Shown here piece by piece: positions 19,801 through 28,873 of a stretch of 64,000 bases of DNA. The position numbers and the translations under genes are program-made. Location of the stretch: IMG/VR virus record IMGVR_UViG_3300030012_002828, positions 29,844 to 93,843 of that record. One strand, 5' to 3'. Below the pieces are notes generated by a model. It was not told where the DNA came from. It ran no database searches and saw only the letters and a list, made by a program, of their open reading frames with translations. Source of the DNA: a virus. Each line of letters opens with the position of its first letter. Position 1 is the stretch's first letter.

Positions 19801-22800
19801 ATTTTAAACAATACTCTAAGAAATAGTTTAACAGATGGTACTCAAACTATGTTAATAAAAAATCCTTTGTCGAGAGGATTTAAAACATACTTAGGAAGTC
19901 TAATGGCTGATTTTGAATATTATGATTCAACTAAAACAGGTACTATGCCAATATTGCCTAATATACAATATCAACTACCAAACGGTTCAGGAATAACATT
20001 TACAGAAGTATTACCAAAATATAAAATAGAAGATTTTGAAACTACCACAGGATTTTTCTTTTCAAATAATGTAACGGGTACAGGGCAAACAGATAGTAGA
20101 ACTTGGACTAAAATAGGAGATATGAAATGGCAATATGAAATAATAGACCCTAAAGCAGTTATCTATCATATACTTGCCCCATGCGATATTTACAATGATA
20201 GTTTAAATAATGAAAACCATATAGGGTATGATGGACATAATTTTAAATTTAGTGATTTTGGTTTAACATTAATAGGCGAAGGTACTGATACTAATTCTAA
20301 TATTACTCATTCTAATTATGAAGGTTCGGGTATTTCTAATAATAAATCTACTAATGATTTTACATATTCTCCTATTTTAGATTCTGATATTGCCCCACAA
20401 AATATGAAAAGAGCATCATTGGGTAGATTAGTAGAAATAGGTTTTGATTTACATTTTAATATGATTGATTTAGAAAATGTAAATCCAGAACCTTTTAATT
20501 ATGGAAATAAAAATGGGCACTATAAAAAATATGAAAAACTTAGAATGGCTGAAAAAACACCAATTAAATTTACAGAAAATACCCCAATAGGTAGCGGTAC
20601 AGTAAATGTTTCAGTAGGAGATTGGTTTTTAAATTATGCTGACGGGGGAACAAATTCAAAAGATTTAGCCTATGATATACTATTTACTGACGCAGGAGAT
20701 TTTGTAGGTATAGTTAATGAACAATATAGTGGTGTTGGTGTACCAACTTCTAATTTTTTCAATGGTATATTTACTGCTACTACTGCTAATAATGGTTCTT
20801 ATACTAATGTATCTACTTTATCTGATGGTGTAGGTACAGGAATGGGGTTTGATATAACAGTAACAGGTGGTGTTATAAGTTCTCTCGAACTTAATTTAAA
20901 CAATAGAGGTTCAGGTTATCAAATATTAGATACAGTAATTATACCTGCAAATTCGGTAATAGGTAATCCCAATGATATTTCTTTGATTTTATTTGATGCA
21001 AATTTAGTTAATTATGTTTCATTATTAACGCATAGTACTCTAACTCCTGTATCTACTCAATTACTTGGCTTAAATCATACATTAGGTGGTGACGGTAACC
21101 CTTATGCTTATACAATAAATGATTTTACTGACCCTCCAAATTATACTTTTGCTAATGCTTTAAGATTTAAATCAGACCTTAATTATGCTGGTTCAAGAGC
21201 AACAATTGTTGCGGGTACTCATGTATATGCTATGAGAGTTAAATATAAAGATTCTACTACCAGTACAGAAAGAGATAGAGATAGTGCTTCTAACTTTACT
21301 CCACCTAATATACAATTTGATATTACACATTTTACTGAATCTTGGGTTCCAACAATTATAAAAAACCAAAGCGGTCTTATGGGTCTTTCAAGAGATAATA
21401 GATATATGCAATTACATTATAATACAAGATTTTTAAGATGGACTTTAGGAGATGGAGATACTTCTTTTTCAGAAAAAGGACAAGAATGGGGTACGACCAA
21501 TGAATATTTATTTGGTTTAGTTTCTCAGTATTCGGATGAATGGAGTGGTCAATCATCTGCATTTGATGGTGTACAAGAGCAATCTTTTGTTAATTGGGGT
21601 ACATTAAATCCTCACTATCAATCTCCTAAAGTTTATTTGCCGTTTGTGTTTGTAGGTCATTATTTGTGGTCTAATACAAATAATCATGATTTAGGTTTAA
21701 TTGCTGAAGGTGGTGAGGGTGCAAGAAGATTACACCCCTTTGCTAATACATTTAGATTCAGAACGGTAGATGATGATGCCGTTGGTGCTACTGCATCTAA
21801 CGATAAAGAAAAAGGTCACCGTTCTTTTGTTGGAGGTATTATAAGAGGGGTTAATAATATGACTTTAACTGCATTTTTAAATAATGGTGATACTACCGTT
21901 AATATAAATTCTAATGATTATAATGTTAAAGATGAACTTTATTATTATGAAAATAATGATGTTAGCAAACCAAGATTTATTGGTCAAGTAGCATCAATAC
22001 CTAACTCTACAAGTCTTACTTTAACTACTGCTTATGCAGGAAGACAATTATCTACTGGTAGAGAAATCCGTATTTTTGAGCCTCATCTAAAATCTTATTA
22101 TCACCCCTCAAGAGTAATGCAAAATTTTGAAGAAACTTCTACGGGTTCAATTCCTAATGGACATACGGGCTTTGTTAAATATGGTTTAAAAAGTGATACT
22201 CAAACCAATACCTTAAATCACGGTGGTATGTATTCATCCGGTTATTTTACTTTATTAAATAAAAGACCATTATCAGGTTCTTTTAAAGATAATAATTTAG
22301 AAGCGGGTGCTTCTATAACTTTAAATTTAAAGGTAGATACAACAACAATTCCAAATAATATTATGGAATGGAGATTTCCTCATACAAAATCTGGTGGTGC
22401 TGGTTCTGGTGGGGCTGTATATCAATCAGATAAATTTGCTGAACATGCAACTCAAAATAACAATGCATTTACTGACCAAGTACACTCATGGCATATGCCT
22501 ATTCTTTCAGGTTCATATTTCTTTTCACCTCATAGATATAATGCAGAATTTGTAAGTAATACAGGTATTTATGGAGTAAATGATAATGTATTAGCAGGGA
22601 TATTTGGATTCAAACCTCATTTACTAATACATAGTGCTGAGACTGGTATAACAGTAAGTTCACAAGGAGATGATATTACACATTACGGGGTAACAGAAGA
22701 TAAATTTAGAGTTATAGATGGTACTGATGTTAGAAAAATAACTATTGATTTTAGTACAGGTCTGTTAAAAAATAATTGGTTACAGTTTTCACCTAATCTA

Positions 22801-24552
22801 ACCGGTTTATATTTAGTTAGTAACGCTGTAAGTAATGTTGAAGAAACAACTTTAGAAGAAGAATTCCAAGCACCGTCAGTAGTAAATCCAAGATATATTG
22901 GTACATTTGATAATTCAACAAATGTATATACACCTTCACCCAGTAAACCATTTTTGAAAGGTTCACATACAATACCATATCATATACATCAAATACTAAG
23001 ACATGAAATTATTTTTAGTGCTGAGGGAGAACAAATACATCATATCTTTATTGATAATGCTTCAGATGTAGATATAAGTATGCAAGGTTACAGGGTAATG
23101 AAATTATCAGATAATTGTATGTATGATTTTTCTCCTGATGAAATATTTTTAAATTCTTTGTCTACAAGGTACTCTAAGCACCCTACTAAAAAAGAAATGT
23201 TAAGTAAAATAAAAAAGATAAATGTAAGTGGTAAATTGCAAATTGATGCTCTTGATTTACAAGGTAGTGATGAATTCACAATAGATGAAGGTTTAAGCGG
23301 TGGGTCAGATGGTATTTTATCTATGTATGTATTATTAGACCCTGAACCTACAAATTCTAATTATGTTCTTTTAAGAAATAAAACACATATATTAGAAAAG
23401 TTTCCTATTGGTTCTTATAATTTATTTATAAATGATGGTAAAAATAAATATGAAACTGTTGTTAGAGTTGATGAGGAAGATATAGATAATAATAAAGATG
23501 AACAGCAAGTAAAATTATATTTTAATGAAGTGCAAAATATGAAGGGTTTAGTATCTTTAGGTGAAATATTTAATATTACAATACCTGCTTATGTAAATAC
23601 AGAAAATATAAATGTCGCAAAAATAGGTTCTACATATAATATAGGGGAAGAAGTTGAAAATATTATTAATAGTTTATTTGAAGAAAATAATATTCCATAT
23701 ACTAAAAAACAAATTACTGAAAAATACTTTGCTTCACCAACATATAATGGTTCTGATTTATATAATGCTCTAACTTATATAGCAAGATATAAAAATTTAG
23801 AACCAATTATTATTAATAAAAATATTAAGATTAGAAAATTAAATGATGAAGATGATATTACTGGTATAGAATTAGTAGAAGGAATATCCGAAATAACTTC
23901 AACAAACAGAAATCAAACTATGTTTGATGTATTTAATAATATAGTTGTTTACGGAAACGGTGTTAAAGGTTTAAAGTTTGATAGTAAAAGTATTGATGAA
24001 GTAGGTATTAAAACTCTCGAAGAAACAGATTTAAATTTAACTACACAACAACAGGTAGATGAAAGAGCATCTGATTTGTTAAATCTACATAGTCGTAATA
24101 ATAATCAAATTGATATTACTGTTGGAGATACAGGAATAGAACATTTAGAAGTAGGAGATATAATTAAAGTAGACTATCCGAGTTTAAATATTAGAGTAGG
24201 AAGATATATGATATTAGCAATAAGACATAGAATAGGTAAATTACCTGTATATTCATTAGGTTATTATAATAAAAATTTATCATACAGAATTGCTGAAGTT
24301 ATTGCTTCCGGTAAAAATGTTTCTTCACAAATTAGAGGTTCTACATTTATTGAAACGGCAGATGATTTTACCGCATCTGTATCTCTAAATATTAAAGAAT
24401 TAGAAATCCAAATAGATGAAGTGACGGGTGTATCTTCGACACAAAATGTATTAGGTTTTAATACTACATTAGGTTTTAATACCAATATAGGCTTCATAGG
24501 TACTGTTGGAAGTGAAACTTTAACTACTTTGTATAGAGAGGATTTATCATGA
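16864..24552 (+). CDS. Giant tail/baseplate protein with C-terminal hub-like domain
   Basis: 2562 residues, the largest gene of the window. The first about 2100 residues are Asn/Ser/Thr-rich beta material without Cys-based or enzymatic motifs, compatible with repeated adhesion modules. The C-terminal 450 residues are different. 'IGEEVENIINSLFEENNIPY' to 'DERASDLLNLHSRNNNQIDI' and 'LEVGDIIKVDYPSLNIRVGR' resemble the domains of baseplate hub (gp27/GpD-like) proteins, where a long loop and a beta-barrel follow one another. It is probably the central tail tip protein with a very large receptor-facing part. Role inferred from position and pattern. Confidence 0.6.
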   Translation: MSLYVLNKGKTSYNNPSDASYAVSSNGIIVDTRSSTNWSLSSYSISKADNLTSPTGTGIINRHLPSTQTLTDVLENPVTTKSFQLKLPVGQALTLDPLYDYFVVIYSTETFDTNNFETHKNKIHVAKITEQIQFDSPNDAFEFSPKTKVDNVKGIKYAIYKGHLKTDTNVVAVGFGLLGNSVTGRYFGKLTISTPAVYFYNDRLKIKNQLDYSTKYALKKINSTESELTTHFVTESNSSARVVDKSPFTYYVNLVDNLKQKDFISNTGISTESDLTAMGTDATYTVDLTTWNTCFKNIRRGLSDTFASYTGPSRYITYANSSEINNFMPFVLDLDLSKTINKVGSFGQIKLVDTSKILDEKINLYDDLKVRQVMFEDDISNSHSALLFGLASITSGSNTINITNLENDTSLSFINGCELIENSNGKVNIRIGNYLFKLDTNPIAIPTLNSTTNEFEGVLNFTHWRRLTDKFWSNTTFPEDITLQPYFRKEWSTILSNLKIDFDIDENLFNRLQLQLKGGQFSGMRLNINTVDSNNKIITLGNIPSFSYHGTYDNINLLDYFTGTGIYDKILFDGSVEVIEDELNAGGQLVYNISGRDDIHKLLGPIINKSFLHASDYIYSTEHPIQDIKETGTQLVSSTSFGANGIFAGDTSARPFNGTEYLSWTYGTKLYTSDGRFIAAFKDITNVGFVQINFIEPARCYYPKTENIYVATSDYIISGTGISTYKDSPNYANNIKHAANKGIYFTAGQTHPSYGNVEQLVEKAGTTGSLSLGFDINSPTNINSDNEFLFRLSSEGLTNTYHNLKTISSLTNYDIVSISGENNNNKVISIAPVSPFILGRIDENSLDTRYTNSQGMYLINSQSLTNGGLINYVHNKTHDSINSKKSFSINKYDNMIYGSPLYKYIDLQNKTSLFIKDTITQTTELGSTNTYNNHYSIIKPNYIKYATSFKFKEALTIRNSNDVVTSGTPTIYNEEQYSDILNNTLRNSLTDGTQTMLIKNPLSRGFKTYLGSLMADFEYYDSTKTGTMPILPNIQYQLPNGSGITFTEVLPKYKIEDFETTTGFFFSNNVTGTGQTDSRTWTKIGDMKWQYEIIDPKAVIYHILAPCDIYNDSLNNENHIGYDGHNFKFSDFGLTLIGEGTDTNSNITHSNYEGSGISNNKSTNDFTYSPILDSDIAPQNMKRASLGRLVEIGFDLHFNMIDLENVNPEPFNYGNKNGHYKKYEKLRMAEKTPIKFTENTPIGSGTVNVSVGDWFLNYADGGTNSKDLAYDILFTDAGDFVGIVNEQYSGVGVPTSNFFNGIFTATTANNGSYTNVSTLSDGVGTGMGFDITVTGGVISSLELNLNNRGSGYQILDTVIIPANSVIGNPNDISLILFDANLVNYVSLLTHSTLTPVSTQLLGLNHTLGGDGNPYAYTINDFTDPPNYTFANALRFKSDLNYAGSRATIVAGTHVYAMRVKYKDSTTSTERDRDSASNFTPPNIQFDITHFTESWVPTIIKNQSGLMGLSRDNRYMQLHYNTRFLRWTLGDGDTSFSEKGQEWGTTNEYLFGLVSQYSDEWSGQSSAFDGVQEQSFVNWGTLNPHYQSPKVYLPFVFVGHYLWSNTNNHDLGLIAEGGEGARRLHPFANTFRFRTVDDDAVGATASNDKEKGHRSFVGGIIRGVNNMTLTAFLNNGDTTVNINSNDYNVKDELYYYENNDVSKPRFIGQVASIPNSTSLTLTTAYAGRQLSTGREIRIFEPHLKSYYHPSRVMQNFEETSTGSIPNGHTGFVKYGLKSDTQTNTLNHGGMYSSGYFTLLNKRPLSGSFKDNNLEAGASITLNLKVDTTTIPNNIMEWRFPHTKSGGAGSGGAVYQSDKFAEHATQNNNAFTDQVHSWHMPILSGSYFFSPHRYNAEFVSNTGIYGVNDNVLAGIFGFKPHLLIHSAETGITVSSQGDDITHYGVTEDKFRVIDGTDVRKITIDFSTGLLKNNWLQFSPNLTGLYLVSNAVSNVEETTLEEEFQAPSVVNPRYIGTFDNSTNVYTPSPSKPFLKGSHTIPYHIHQILRHEIIFSAEGEQIHHIFIDNASDVDISMQGYRVMKLSDNCMYDFSPDEIFLNSLSTRYSKHPTKKEMLSKIKKINVSGKLQIDALDLQGSDEFTIDEGLSGGSDGILSMYVLLDPEPTNSNYVLLRNKTHILEKFPIGSYNLFINDGKNKYETVVRVDEEDIDNNKDEQQVKLYFNEVQNMKGLVSLGEIFNITIPAYVNTENINVAKIGSTYNIGEEVENIINSLFEENNIPYTKKQITEKYFASPTYNGSDLYNALTYIARYKNLEPIIINKNIKIRKLNDEDDITGIELVEGISEITSTNRNQTMFDVFNNIVVYGNGVKGLKFDSKSIDEVGIKTLEETDLNLTTQQQVDERASDLLNLHSRNNNQIDITVGDTGIEHLEVGDIIKVDYPSLNIRVGRYMILAIRHRIGKLPVYSLGYYNKNLSYRIAEVIASGKNVSSQIRGSTFIETADDFTASVSLNIKELEIQIDEVTGVSSTQNVLGFNTTLGFNTNIGFIGTVGSETLTTLYREDLS

Positions 24553-24923
24553 CAATAACAGATAGCGGCAGAAATTTATTAGCGCAAGCAATTAGAGGTG
24601 ACTTAACTCAAGGTTTCAATGCTTTTAATAAAATGGATATTGGTGAAGCAGGAGGAAGTACAGACCCAACATTAAATGCTCTTGATGTTTCAATAACAGG
24701 TAATAACCCATTTGCATTAAATTCAGTTACAAGGTCAATAGAAAATCAAGTAGAGTTTTATTCAAGAATTTCAGGTACAACATATTCAGGTTATGTGATT
24801 AGAGAAGTAGGAATATTTGATTCTTTAGGTACTACAATGTTGTTAAGAGTACCAATAGACCCGATTGGGCCACTTGAAACAGGAAAACAATATGACATAA
24901 GAATTATTATAGAGGTAGAGTAA
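24549..24923 (+). CDS. Small tail-fibre-associated protein
   Basis: 124 residues, ATGA overlap with the preceding gene. The sequence 'ITDSGRNLLAQAIRGD' at the N terminus and 'SGYVIREVGIFDSLGTTMLL' in the middle resemble the N-terminal attachment domains of phage tail fibre/collar proteins ('REVGIFD' type). It probably links the baseplate to the fibre encoded next. Confidence 0.55.
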   Translation: MTITDSGRNLLAQAIRGDLTQGFNAFNKMDIGEAGGSTDPTLNALDVSITGNNPFALNSVTRSIENQVEFYSRISGTTYSGYVIREVGIFDSLGTTMLLRVPIDPIGPLETGKQYDIRIIIEVE

Positions 24924-24924
24924 A

Positions 24925-27186
24925 ATGGTAGATTATACAAATAGAGATTATATTACAAACTTAAGTGCAACAGATACAACTGATGGATTAACAGATGGAG
25001 TAGACCATCTACATTCGGGTTTAATTAAAGTTTTATCAAAAATAAATAAAGGTAATTATATTGCTGAATATGGTTCTTCTGTATTTCAGCAAATAGCAGG
25101 TAATAGCAGAACCAAATTTAAATTTAATGGGAATATAAAATATGTTAGAGATGGTAGAATATATGTTGGTACACCGACTGAGGTTGAATTAACATCTAAC
25201 CCTAATGGAACAAATGATAGATATGATTTAATTGTAATATCGGGTTCAGCCTTAGCGGTTAGAACGGGTAATGATTCTACGACACCTATTGTACCAGAAT
25301 TAGAAAGTGATGATATACCAGTAGCGATGGTAAAAGTTGTTGGTGGTTCAGGTGCAAATATAATAACAAGACCCATACAACTTTATGGCTATGATAAATC
25401 TACATTTGCAGAATCTATTGAGAAGTTATATAACAATGTGGGTACAGAATCTGTAACATTAGAAGCAAACGGAGATGTATCATTAACAGGTAGTTTAATC
25501 GTAGGAAGTAATATTATCAAAGCATCAGACTCAGGAAGCACAATTACGATGGACACCAACGATAATGTAACCATTGGGAACAACTTAACAGTAGGAAATG
25601 ACTTAACTTTAGGAAATAATACAATTAGAGCATCCGATGGGGGAACAGTAATTACAACAGATACAAGTAGTAATGCAACCATCATTAATAACTTAACAGT
25701 AGGTGGCGATTTACTTGGGCCGGTTAATGGTACATTTAATATTGCTTCAATGCGAAGTATAGTGTTTAAAGTAGATACTCAAGATAATAGTAATGAAACT
25801 TGGTCTTTTATGAATGGGGCAGGTTCTACGGTTGTTACAATTGATGAATTAGGTAATGTAAGTATGAACAATTTAGATGTCAAGGGAGGTAGTATTGATT
25901 CGTCAGTAGCAGGAACAATAACTATGCAACAACATACATTATTTGGTAAAGGTCTTACTAATTTACCAAATAGAGCAATTACAAATCGAGGTTATAGAGA
26001 AACCGTAGAAACTAAATATATGGCTTTAACGGCTAATGCTAATCAAACATCGGGTACTGTTGTTCCTGATGGTAATCCAAATGCTCTTGCTCAAAATAGT
26101 ACGGATTATGTTATAAGACAAAATATTATGGAAGCAATAACATATCCTTTAGATTGCTTAAAAGAAGTATATTATTTAGGTACAAATGAAGATGACCAAA
26201 TTTCTTTTGATAATACTATATTTAGTGGTTCATATTCAGGGGGTTCGAGTGACCCGCTTTTTGAAATGAATATAGGTTTAACAGGAACAAATTTTCAAAA
26301 TAATAATGGGTTATATGGTAGTGGTGGATTTGTATGTTTAGCAGCAGATACATTTAGTGGCGGTATAACAGATTTTGAAAATAGAAAAATTACATTAGTA
26401 AATACCAGTAATATACCTATTTATATATTTAGTTTTTTAGGTTCAGGAGAAGAAGGTTTTCAAAAAATGGTTGCACCGCTTTTTGGTAAAGGTATTTTTA
26501 CACAAAATAGGTTGGGTGGTTTTACAGCCATGAATTGTGTTAATTTACAATCTGTACTACATACTCAAACATTAAACACAATAACAGCAAATCCACATAA
26601 TATATTATTTTATACAGGTGGCGGTGGCAGTACGCTTAAAGTGCTTGATGCTTATGTGTTAAAACCAACAGAAAGTGTCACATTACAAAACTTTAGTGTT
26701 GGTACTGAACATCCTGAAGATGAAATGATGGAACATCATGGTTTTATGAATAATCAAGTAATTTCTCAATTTTATAATCCACCACAATTAGGTAATAGTG
26801 GGCCTCTTCATTATTGGATGCCTATTGCTAATGCAACAAATAGTATAACAAGTAGAGTATTAACTAATTATTTTGAAGATACTGTACTTCCTCATGTTGG
26901 ACAATCAGGTTATACACTACATATGGCAAAAATAGGCGGCAGTTCAGTTCTTTTACCGCCTCATGCACCTCAAGGAACACAATATTTTGTTTATGCTGAA
27001 ACATCAACTAATATATTATGTGCTAATCCAAGTGGGGGTCATATATTAGAAACTGCTGGTATTATTGCACAAGATGTTTTTACTAATGCTTCTTCAACAA
27101 CAACTTCAACATCAGATACTTTATCGGCAGGTGAAATGGCAACTTATGTTAAGTTATTTATTGGTAATTGGTTAAAGGTGGGTTGA
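24925..27186 (+). CDS. Tail fibre/spike with beta-helix-like repeats
   Basis: 753 residues. N-terminal 150 residues form an attachment domain. Residues about 180-260 contain short repeats of the type 'ITMDTNDNVTIGNNLTVGND' and 'VITTDTSSNATIINNLTVGG', the pattern of trimeric fibre shafts. The remainder is Gly/Ser/Thr/Asn-rich with a possible globular receptor-binding tip. Order (attachment protein, then fibre) supports the call. Confidence 0.7.
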   Translation: MVDYTNRDYITNLSATDTTDGLTDGVDHLHSGLIKVLSKINKGNYIAEYGSSVFQQIAGNSRTKFKFNGNIKYVRDGRIYVGTPTEVELTSNPNGTNDRYDLIVISGSALAVRTGNDSTTPIVPELESDDIPVAMVKVVGGSGANIITRPIQLYGYDKSTFAESIEKLYNNVGTESVTLEANGDVSLTGSLIVGSNIIKASDSGSTITMDTNDNVTIGNNLTVGNDLTLGNNTIRASDGGTVITTDTSSNATIINNLTVGGDLLGPVNGTFNIASMRSIVFKVDTQDNSNETWSFMNGAGSTVVTIDELGNVSMNNLDVKGGSIDSSVAGTITMQQHTLFGKGLTNLPNRAITNRGYRETVETKYMALTANANQTSGTVVPDGNPNALAQNSTDYVIRQNIMEAITYPLDCLKEVYYLGTNEDDQISFDNTIFSGSYSGGSSDPLFEMNIGLTGTNFQNNNGLYGSGGFVCLAADTFSGGITDFENRKITLVNTSNIPIYIFSFLGSGEEGFQKMVAPLFGKGIFTQNRLGGFTAMNCVNLQSVLHTQTLNTITANPHNILFYTGGGGSTLKVLDAYVLKPTESVTLQNFSVGTEHPEDEMMEHHGFMNNQVISQFYNPPQLGNSGPLHYWMPIANATNSITSRVLTNYFEDTVLPHVGQSGYTLHMAKIGGSSVLLPPHAPQGTQYFVYAETSTNILCANPSGGHILETAGIIAQDVFTNASSTTTSTSDTLSAGEMATYVKLFIGNWLKVG

Positions 27187-27187
27187 T

Positions 27188-28036
27188 ATGGATTTTCTTT
27201 TTACTAATTTAAAAAAGGGTACTAAGATTCGTAAAAAAAGATTAGCAGGTGGTTCAAGTCCACCGCAAAACCCATCTACTAAATTACCTGTTCCTACTAA
27301 TAGCATTTATCAGTTATATTTAGGAACACCCGGTTCTAATGTTTATCCCGCAATTCATTTTACTTTTGTTAGTTTTAACTCAAATACTGTTTCAACAAGT
27401 ACAGAAAACTTTGATACTTATACAGATATTACTTCTATGTCAGTAAATCCACCAACATCAAATCCTAATAATACACAAACTCTTTTACCAGAAACAACAT
27501 ATCAACAAGAAATATCAGTACCTGCTGCAACTGCTAATATGAATATAGGTCAATCGGCAGGTATACCAATAATAATTGGTGCTTTATATAAGTTTAATAC
27601 ACAATATATTCCTTCGCATTTTTACGATTATGAATTGACAATAGTTTCTTCATCTTTAGCAAACGGTGCTCAACTTACTCCTTTTGCAAATAATAATGTA
27701 CAAGGGCCAGCATCTTCTGTTCCTAATATTAGTAATTGGCCTGCCGGTGGTAAAAGTGGTTGGCATATAGACCCATTTTTTACAAATCCAAACCCAGATA
27801 CAGGTATTTACGGACAAAATTATAGTTTTTCATTTGCTAATCCACCTGCTGTAACTAATCTTAATTGTCCAAGATTAGTAATTCAATATGGTGGTGGTAA
27901 AGGCTCTCAAATACCATTACAAGCAGGAGATACATTTACTTTAAACTTAAAAGCCGGATTAGATTTTAATGCTAATTACCCAAGCGCAACAACACCGATT
28001 TTTTATAATCATAGGATAGTGGTTACTTTAGTATAG
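27188..28036 (+). CDS. Probable tail fibre tip or virion surface protein
   Basis: 282 residues. A short basic N terminus ('LKKGTKIRKKRLAGG') is followed by a Pro/Asn/Ser/Thr-rich beta region without Cys. It is the last large gene of the late operon, after the fibre. No family recognised. Confidence 0.5.
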   Translation: MDFLFTNLKKGTKIRKKRLAGGSSPPQNPSTKLPVPTNSIYQLYLGTPGSNVYPAIHFTFVSFNSNTVSTSTENFDTYTDITSMSVNPPTSNPNNTQTLLPETTYQQEISVPAATANMNIGQSAGIPIIIGALYKFNTQYIPSHFYDYELTIVSSSLANGAQLTPFANNNVQGPASSVPNISNWPAGGKSGWHIDPFFTNPNPDTGIYGQNYSFSFANPPAVTNLNCPRLVIQYGGGKGSQIPLQAGDTFTLNLKAGLDFNANYPSATTPIFYNHRIVVTLV

Positions 28037-28044
28037 GTGATATT

Positions 28045-28197
28045 ATGGACTATTGTATAGCGAATTATTGTTTCACAGGATATGAAATAGCAATATTAAT
28101 AGTATTAGAAATATTATTTTGGACAGGATTAGGATTTTTCGGTTATAGAAAATATAAAAAGGCTAAAATCAAAAATAAGAAAAAATGGAAAATTTAA
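28045..28197 (+). CDS. Small single-span membrane protein (50 residues)
   Basis: Start ATG 28045 follows GGTGATATT, a normal ribosome site for this genome. The product has one hydrophobic segment ('AILIVLEILFWTGLGFFGY') followed by a strongly basic tail rich in Lys. The last gene of the late operon; small membrane proteins at this place are often holin-like or envelope-disturbing, but there is no evidence for lysis function beyond topology. Confidence 0.6.
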   Translation: MDYCIANYCFTGYEIAILIVLEILFWTGLGFFGYRKYKKAKIKNKKKWKI

Positions 28198-28199
28198 AA

Positions 28200-28262
28200 A
28201 TTTTGCAAAAAAAGCGGGGCATAGCCGTTTTTACACGACTACACCCCAAATTTTTATTACTC
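28200..28262. terminator. Terminator region between convergent operons
   Basis: An imperfect stem (GGGG..TAG..CG paired with CG..CTA..CCCC, with mismatches) is flanked by A-rich sequence on the left and AAATTTTTATT on the right, so it could stop transcripts from either side. It lies in the 70-base gap between the plus-strand late operon and the minus-strand replication block. Confidence 0.5.
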
Positions 28263-28267
28263 AAACC

Positions 28268-28873
28268 TTACCAATTAACTTGCAACTCACCAAATTCATT
28301 TTCTACTTCATCGAAGTATTTTACTATACCATTTTCTTGCCCATATTTCCACAAATCATATGTTAATTGTGAATCTTTTAAACAATAATCTACCACTTCA
28401 TCATATTCTCCTGCTTTCCATTTTACAACAGAATCAATACTACTCATATTTTTCTGGTCACCTATACTACATTTTACTAAATTATCTAAGTGAATTCTTT
28501 TACCATGCTCTTTTACTAAATACGCACTTGTATCTATACATCTATTTGATTTATCTTCCAAATATTTTCTTACAATATAAATATCCATAGAATCTCTAAG
28601 TACAGGTAAATCAAAAGCATTAATATTATGCCCTAATAAAATACCACCTTTTTGAAAATGGTCATCTAAATCAAACTTAAGTTCTCTTAATGATTTGATT
28701 TCTACATCTGTACCTTTTTTTAGTTCACTTAATGGTTCATCTACATAGATAATCCCTTTATTTCCATCCCATGTTGTTACACACGCAACTTTAAATAAAT
28801 GAGTATTACCCCATCCACCAATCTCATAACTTAAATTTTTTGTTTCTATATCAAACGATAAAATATTACTCAT
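28268..28873 (-). CDS. DEDDy-family 3'-5' exonuclease
   Basis: 201 residues. Exo I motif 'SFDIET' (Asp8, Glu10), Exo II 'GHNINAFDLPVL' and Exo III 'YCLKDSQL' (Tyr-x3-Asp) are all present in order, giving a complete DEDDy active site as in polymerase proofreading domains and related stand-alone exonucleases. It overlaps the 3' end of the helicase-like gene's frame start region by eight bases and is the last gene of the minus-strand block. The polymerase in this genome has its own exonuclease domain, so this enzyme may serve repair or end processing. Confidence 0.85.
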   Translation of the reverse strand: MSNILSFDIETKNLSYEIGGWGNTHLFKVACVTTWDGNKGIIYVDEPLSELKKGTDVEIKSLRELKFDLDDHFQKGGILLGHNINAFDLPVLRDSMDIYIVRKYLEDKSNRCIDTSAYLVKEHGKRIHLDNLVKCSIGDQKNMSSIDSVVKWKAGEYDEVVDYCLKDSQLTYDLWKYGQENGIVKYFDEVENEFGELQVNW

